Source of the DNA: Agromyces fucosus
GTDB lineage: Bacteria; Actinomycetota; Actinomycetes; Actinomycetales; Microbacteriaceae
Assembly (NCBI RefSeq): GCF_004134865.1
Contig: NZ_SDPO01000004.1
Coordinates: forward strand, 1 to 64,000
DNA length: 64,000 nt
Direction: 5' to 3'
Within the stretch, counting starts at the first letter, position 1; each line of letters opens with the position of its first letter. Under the pieces are notes generated by a model. That model was not told where the DNA came from. It did no database searches and saw nothing but the letters and a program-made list of their open reading frames with translations. The translations under genes were made by a program, and so were the position numbers. Positions 60,805-64,000 of the stretch are shown in pieces.

Positions 60805-61230
60805 ATGGCAGTCACGAGTGAAGCGACCACCGTCTGGAAGGGCACGCTCTTCGAGGGATCGGGCGATGTCGCCCTCGACTCCTCGGGTCTCGCGTCCTTC
60901 CCCGTCAACTGGAAGGCCCGCGCCGAGGGCGCCGAAGGCACCACGAACCCCGAAGAGCTGCTCGCCGCAGCTCACTCCTCGTGCTTCTCGATGGCACTGT
61001 CGCTGGGCCTCGCCCAGGCCGGCACGCCGGCCGAGAGCATCCAGACCACCGCGGCCGTCACCTTCGAGGCCGGCAAGGGCGTGCTCGGCAGCCACCTGCT
61101 CGTGAGCGCCCGCGTGCCGGGGCTCAGCGAAGAGCAGTTCGAGGCCCTCGCCGAGGACGCCAAGAAGAACTGCCCGATCTCGCAGGCGCTCGCCGGGATT
61201 CCGATCACGATCGAAGCCGAACTCGCCTGA
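60805..61230 (+). CDS. OsmC-family peroxiredoxin
   Basis: This 141-residue protein reduces organic hydroperoxides with two cysteines. Both are present, in LLAAAHSSCFSMALS (~residue 60) and KKNCPISQAL (~residue 125). A GAGGAGGAAAC ribosome-binding site precedes the ATG. It follows the thioredoxin/DUF4395 pair by 53 nt, making a redox-themed cluster, and is 3 nt before the epimerase gene. Confidence 0.93.
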   Translation: MAVTSEATTVWKGTLFEGSGDVALDSSGLASFPVNWKARAEGAEGTTNPEELLAAAHSSCFSMALSLGLAQAGTPAESIQTTAAVTFEAGKGVLGSHLLVSARVPGLSEEQFEALAEDAKKNCPISQALAGIPITIEAELA

Positions 61231-61233
61231 TCC

Positions 61234-62139
61234 ATGCGGGTACTCGTCGCCGGTGCATCCGGATTCATCGGCACCGCACTGGTCACCGCTCTGACCGAAG
61301 ACGGGCACGAGGTCGTGCGTCTGGTGCGGCGGCGCGCCCATGGCGCCGATGAGGCGGCGTGGTCGCCGGCGGCGGGCATCATCGACTTCACCGTGATGGA
61401 TCGCGTGGACGCGGTCGTGAACCTCTCGGGCGCCTCGCTCGCCCGCCTGCCGTGGTCGAAGTCGTACCGCGGCGAGATCCTCGAGTCGCGCATCACGGCG
61501 ACCCGCACGCTCGCCGACGCGATGCGCAAGGCGCGGCAACCGCCGACGGTCTTCCTCAGCGCCTCGGCGGTCGGCTACTACGGCGACCGCCCCGGCGAAC
61601 TGCTCACCGAGTACTCGAGCGCCGGCACGGGCTTCCTCGCCGAGGTCGTCGGCCGCTGGGAGGCGGCGGCAGGGCTCGCCCCCGAAGAGACCCGCACGGT
61701 CGTCTTCCGCAGCGGCATGGTGGTCGGGCACGGCGGGGCCATGAAGCGCGTCGGCGCCCTCACCCGCCTCGGCGTCTCGGCGCGGCTCGGCACCGGCGGC
61801 CAGCACTGGCCGTGGGTAGCGCTCGACGACGAGGTCGGCGCCATCGTGCACCTGCTCGGTTCGTCGCTGTCGGGCCCGGTGAACCTCGCCGGTCCGACAC
61901 CGGCGACGGCCGATCGCGTGATGTCGGCGATGGCCGAGCGGATGCATCGGCCGCACGCCCTCGGCGTGCCGGAGCGCGTGCTCGAGGTCGCCCTCGGCCG
62001 TGCCGCCGACGAGCTGCTGCTCTCGAGCCAGAAGGTGCGCCCGCAGCGTCTCATCGACGACGGCTACCGGTTCCGGCACGCCACCGTCGAGTCGGCGATC
62101 GACGCGATGCTCGCGGCGCCGCGCACGTCGACGCGTTAG
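61234..62139 (+). CDS. TIGR01777-family NAD-dependent epimerase
   Basis: This 301-residue extended short-chain dehydrogenase-like protein (YfcH/SulA-type) has the Rossmann motif AGASGFIGTALV (~residue 6). NLSGASLARLPWSKSYRGEI is characteristic of the family, SASAVGYYGDR contains the Tyr of the SDR fold, and a DUF1731-like C terminus follows. The substrate is unknown. It is very likely co-transcribed with osmC. Confidence 0.88.
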   Translation: MRVLVAGASGFIGTALVTALTEDGHEVVRLVRRRAHGADEAAWSPAAGIIDFTVMDRVDAVVNLSGASLARLPWSKSYRGEILESRITATRTLADAMRKARQPPTVFLSASAVGYYGDRPGELLTEYSSAGTGFLAEVVGRWEAAAGLAPEETRTVVFRSGMVVGHGGAMKRVGALTRLGVSARLGTGGQHWPWVALDDEVGAIVHLLGSSLSGPVNLAGPTPATADRVMSAMAERMHRPHALGVPERVLEVALGRAADELLLSSQKVRPQRLIDDGYRFRHATVESAIDAMLAAPRTSTR

Positions 62140-62152
62140 GCCGGTTCGGGTC

Positions 62153-62593
62153 TCAGCGAGCGTCGCGCGACAGTGCGATGGCGCGCCGCACGGCCTGCCG
62201 CGCGTTGCGACGATCGCCGGCGGCGTCGTACGCGAGTCCGAGCCGCATAGAGGCCTGCCACGACTCGGGTGCCGCATCGGCCGCGGTGCGGAACCCGTCG
62301 AGCGCACCACGGGCAGCCGCGCGTTCGGGGCGCCCACTCGGCAGGAGCGGCAGTTCGAGGTCGAGCCCGCCCTCGGCATCGAGTCGCTTCACGAGCTCGT
62401 GCGAGCGGGTGCCGAAGTCGATCTCGCGCCAGAGCGCCCAGAGGCCGATGAGCGGCAGCACGACGAGCGCGACGCCCATCGCGATCGCGACCGGCTCCCC
62501 CGTCGACATGAACTGCACGGCGCGCCATCCGACGAGCGCGAGGTAGAGCACGAGGAGCGCGGCCATGATGAGCGCGCCGAGCTTCGTGGTCAT
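62153..62593 (-). CDS. Small membrane protein with TPR-like tail
   Basis: This 146-residue protein has two membrane spans (residues ~5-25 and ~35-52). A soluble part follows whose end reads like one tetratricopeptide repeat (SWQASMRLGLAYDAAGDRRNARQAVRRAIALS). The start overlaps the dapB stop (ATGA), so it is made with DapB. This gene commonly follows dapB in the group; function unknown. It converges with the epimerase gene. Confidence 0.8.
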   Translation of the reverse strand: MTTKLGALIMAALLVLYLALVGWRAVQFMSTGEPVAIAMGVALVVLPLIGLWALWREIDFGTRSHELVKRLDAEGGLDLELPLLPSGRPERAAARGALDGFRTAADAAPESWQASMRLGLAYDAAGDRRNARQAVRRAIALSRDAR

Positions 62594-63333
62594 CGAACGG
62601 TGCCGGGCAGTCCGAGGTCGAGCAGCGCGTCGAGGCCGACGGTGACACCGGATGCCTCGGGGGCGCTGCGGAGCGCGAGCAGGATGCCGGCCTCGTACGA
62701 GCTCGGCGAGAGCGTGGAGTGGGTGATCGTGAGGGTCTCGCCGTCGCCGCCGAAGACGACGCGCTGCTCGGCCGCGACGCCGGCGAGGCGCAGGCTGTGC
62801 ACGGGCACCCCGCTCACGAGCTGGCCGCGGGCGCGCTGGTCGGCGTGCGGAGCGGCGACCGGTCCGCGTGCCGCACCGATAAGCTCCGCCGTGCGTACGG
62901 CCGTGCCCGAGGGCGAGTCGACCTTGCCGGCGTGGTGGGCTTCGACGATCTCGATCGAGTCGAAGAACGGCGCAGCGAGCTTCGCGAAGGCGGTGCCGAG
63001 CACGCTGCCGATCGAGAAGTTGGGGATGAAGAGGACGGCTCCGGCGTCGGCATGACCGCGCACGAACGCGGAGATCTCGGAGATTCGCTCGCTCGACCAC
63101 CCGGAGGTGCCCACGACGATCGGGATGCCGGCACCTGCCGCGAACTCGACGATCTCGGCGCTCGCGCCCGGGTGCGTGACGTCGAACGCCACGTCGGCGC
63201 CGAGCATGAGGTCGAGGCTCGACTTCGAATCGAGCGCGGCGTGCAGTTCGAGGTCTTCGGCCTCCTCGATCAGTCGAAGCGCCAGCTGCCCCATCTTGCC
63301 GGTGGCTCCCGCCACGGCGACCCGTATCGTCAC
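62590..63333 (-). CDS. dapB: 4-hydroxy-tetrahydrodipicolinate reductase
   Basis: It reduces the DapA product with NAD(P)H. The 247-residue protein has the dinucleotide motif VAVAGATGKMGQ (residues ~5-16), GTSGWSSER, and the active-site segment EAHHAGKVDSPSGTA (~residue 135) with the catalytic His and Lys. It is the third DAP gene of the window but is not adjacent to dapA or dapF. Confidence 0.96.
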   Translation of the reverse strand: MTIRVAVAGATGKMGQLALRLIEEAEDLELHAALDSKSSLDLMLGADVAFDVTHPGASAEIVEFAAGAGIPIVVGTSGWSSERISEISAFVRGHADAGAVLFIPNFSIGSVLGTAFAKLAAPFFDSIEIVEAHHAGKVDSPSGTAVRTAELIGAARGPVAAPHADQRARGQLVSGVPVHSLRLAGVAAEQRVVFGGDGETLTITHSTLSPSSYEAGILLALRSAPEASGVTVGLDALLDLGLPGTVR

Positions 63334-63425
63334 GGCTTCACCCTAGCAAGCGGGAGCCGGGCGACAGCCTCGCCGAAAGGCGTCGGCCACGAGGCATCCG
63401 CCGTATTCGCAAATAGTGTGGAGGC

Positions 63426-63908
63426 ATGCTGCGCTACCGAGACGCCTCCGTGACCGACGCCGACGCGCACGCCCTGCTCGCCGACTACTTCGCCGAGCGT
63501 GCCGTAGGGTTCCCCGCCGCGCAGGGCGAGTACCGGCCGACCTGGCCGGCCGCGGAGCAGTTCACGCCGCCCGCAGGTGTCTTCCTGATCGTCGTCGACG
63601 AGTCGGGAACCGCGGTCGGATGCGGCGGGGTGCGACGCATCCAGCGCCGGCCCGAGACGTTCGAGGTGCGCTTCGAGGTCAAGCACCTCTGGCTCGCGCC
63701 CGCTGCCCGTGGCGGCGGCGAAGGGCGGCGACTCCTCGCCGAGCTCGAACGCCGGGCGATCGAGTACGGCGCGCAGGAAATCGTGCTCGACACGAACGCG
63801 AGCCTCGAGGCCGCCGGCGGTCTGTACCGCTCGAGCGGGTACGTCGAGATCGAGCCCTACAACGCCAACCCCAACGCGACGAACTGGTACGGCAAGCGCG
63901 TCGGCTGA
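63426..63908 (+). CDS. GNAT-family N-acetyltransferase
   Basis: This 160-residue acetyltransferase has the acetyl-CoA motif LWLAPAARGGGEGRRLLAEL (~residue 90), with GGGEGRRLL in place of the more usual GxGxGxxLL. It is followed by IVLDTNASLEAAGGLYRSSGY (split: IVLDTNASL and GLYRSSGY). The substrate is unknown. The gene is monocistronic and divergent from dapB with a 92-bp gap. Confidence 0.87.
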   Translation: MLRYRDASVTDADAHALLADYFAERAVGFPAAQGEYRPTWPAAEQFTPPAGVFLIVVDESGTAVGCGGVRRIQRRPETFEVRFEVKHLWLAPAARGGGEGRRLLAELERRAIEYGAQEIVLDTNASLEAAGGLYRSSGYVEIEPYNANPNATNWYGKRVG

Positions 63909-63946
63909 CGCGAGAGCGCGACGCGCGCGTGCCCGTGCGCGATCGC

Positions 63947-64000
63947 TCAGATCGCGTAGGGCTCCGCGAGGCCGGTGCGCAGCTCGGGCGGCAGGTGCGC
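63947..64000 (-). CDS. 3' end of an unidentified gene (partial)
   Basis: Reading the minus strand from the window edge, one frame gives 17 codons (AHLPPELRTGLAEPYAI) then TGA at 63949-63947. Codon use looks coding, and convergence with the GNAT gene makes a gene end likely here. Too little is present to identify the protein. Confidence 0.45.
   Translation of the reverse strand, partial: AHLPPELRTGLAEPYAI

Overview
The window is a dense, high-GC (about 70% by eye) chromosomal segment of an actinobacterium, most likely Microbacteriaceae (Agromyces/Leifsonia/Microbacterium relatives). This placement is an inference. It rests on the gene order ftsK-pgsA-cinA-clgR-DUF3046-recA-recX-miaB-miaA-dapF, the DUF1844 gene divergent from infC, PriA-type hisA, SOS boxes of the CGAAC-N4-GTTCG type, and frequent ATGA/GTGA start-stop overlaps. 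Most of the window is core genome. I see no prophage, IS transposase, CRISPR array or tRNA gene.

Layout. 1-400: leader and promoter of an rRNA operon that runs leftwards out of the window, then the tyrS terminator. 404-3017: tyrS and, divergent from it, a two-gene SatD-like/membrane-protein module. 3057-10422: arginine operon argC-J-B-D-F-H with a 3-methyladenine DNA glycosylase gene coupled to its end; argR and argG are absent. 10811-20030: pheS-pheT, a gluABCD-type amino-acid ABC transporter, an rRNA/tRNA 2'-O-methyltransferase, and infC-rpmI-rplT. 20294-28468: DUF1844, an Nei-type glycosylase, the giant helicase Lhr, a PLP decarboxylase and an SseB-family gene. 28465-31649: hisC-B-H-A. 31693-33071: a LysM protein gene divergent from lexA with SOS boxes between them. 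33093-37376: an alpha/beta hydrolase, metE and metF. 37585-46077: hflX, an rRNA methyltransferase, dapF, miaA, miaB, recX, recA, DUF3046 and a ClgR-like regulator. 46223-50342: cinA, pgsA, ftsK. 50452-54112: GNAT and a MacB-type ABC efflux cassette. 54303-57061: RNase J and dapA. 57162-58274: a DUF559/AbiEi-like gene bracketed by two copies of a 74-bp structured repeat. 58319-64000: folA, thyA, thioredoxin-like, DUF4395, OsmC, an epimerase, a small membrane protein, dapB, GNAT, and the last codons of an unidentified gene.

How the genes work together. Arginine, histidine, methionine and diaminopimelate biosynthesis are all represented, along with the translation machinery (tyrS, pheST, infC, rpmI, rplT, miaA, miaB, hflX). 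DNA repair and the SOS response link lexA, recA, recX, two DNA glycosylases, Lhr and possibly the LysM gene. folA-thyA supply dTMP.

Most interesting points: the 74-bp hairpin repeats flanking the nuclease-like DUF559 gene; two identical hairpins behind metE; AUC as the infC start codon; a likely CTG start for the glycosylase; SOS boxes at lexA/LysM and recA; a duplicated miaA tail; and an apparent excess of the octamer GGCATCCG/CGGATGCC.
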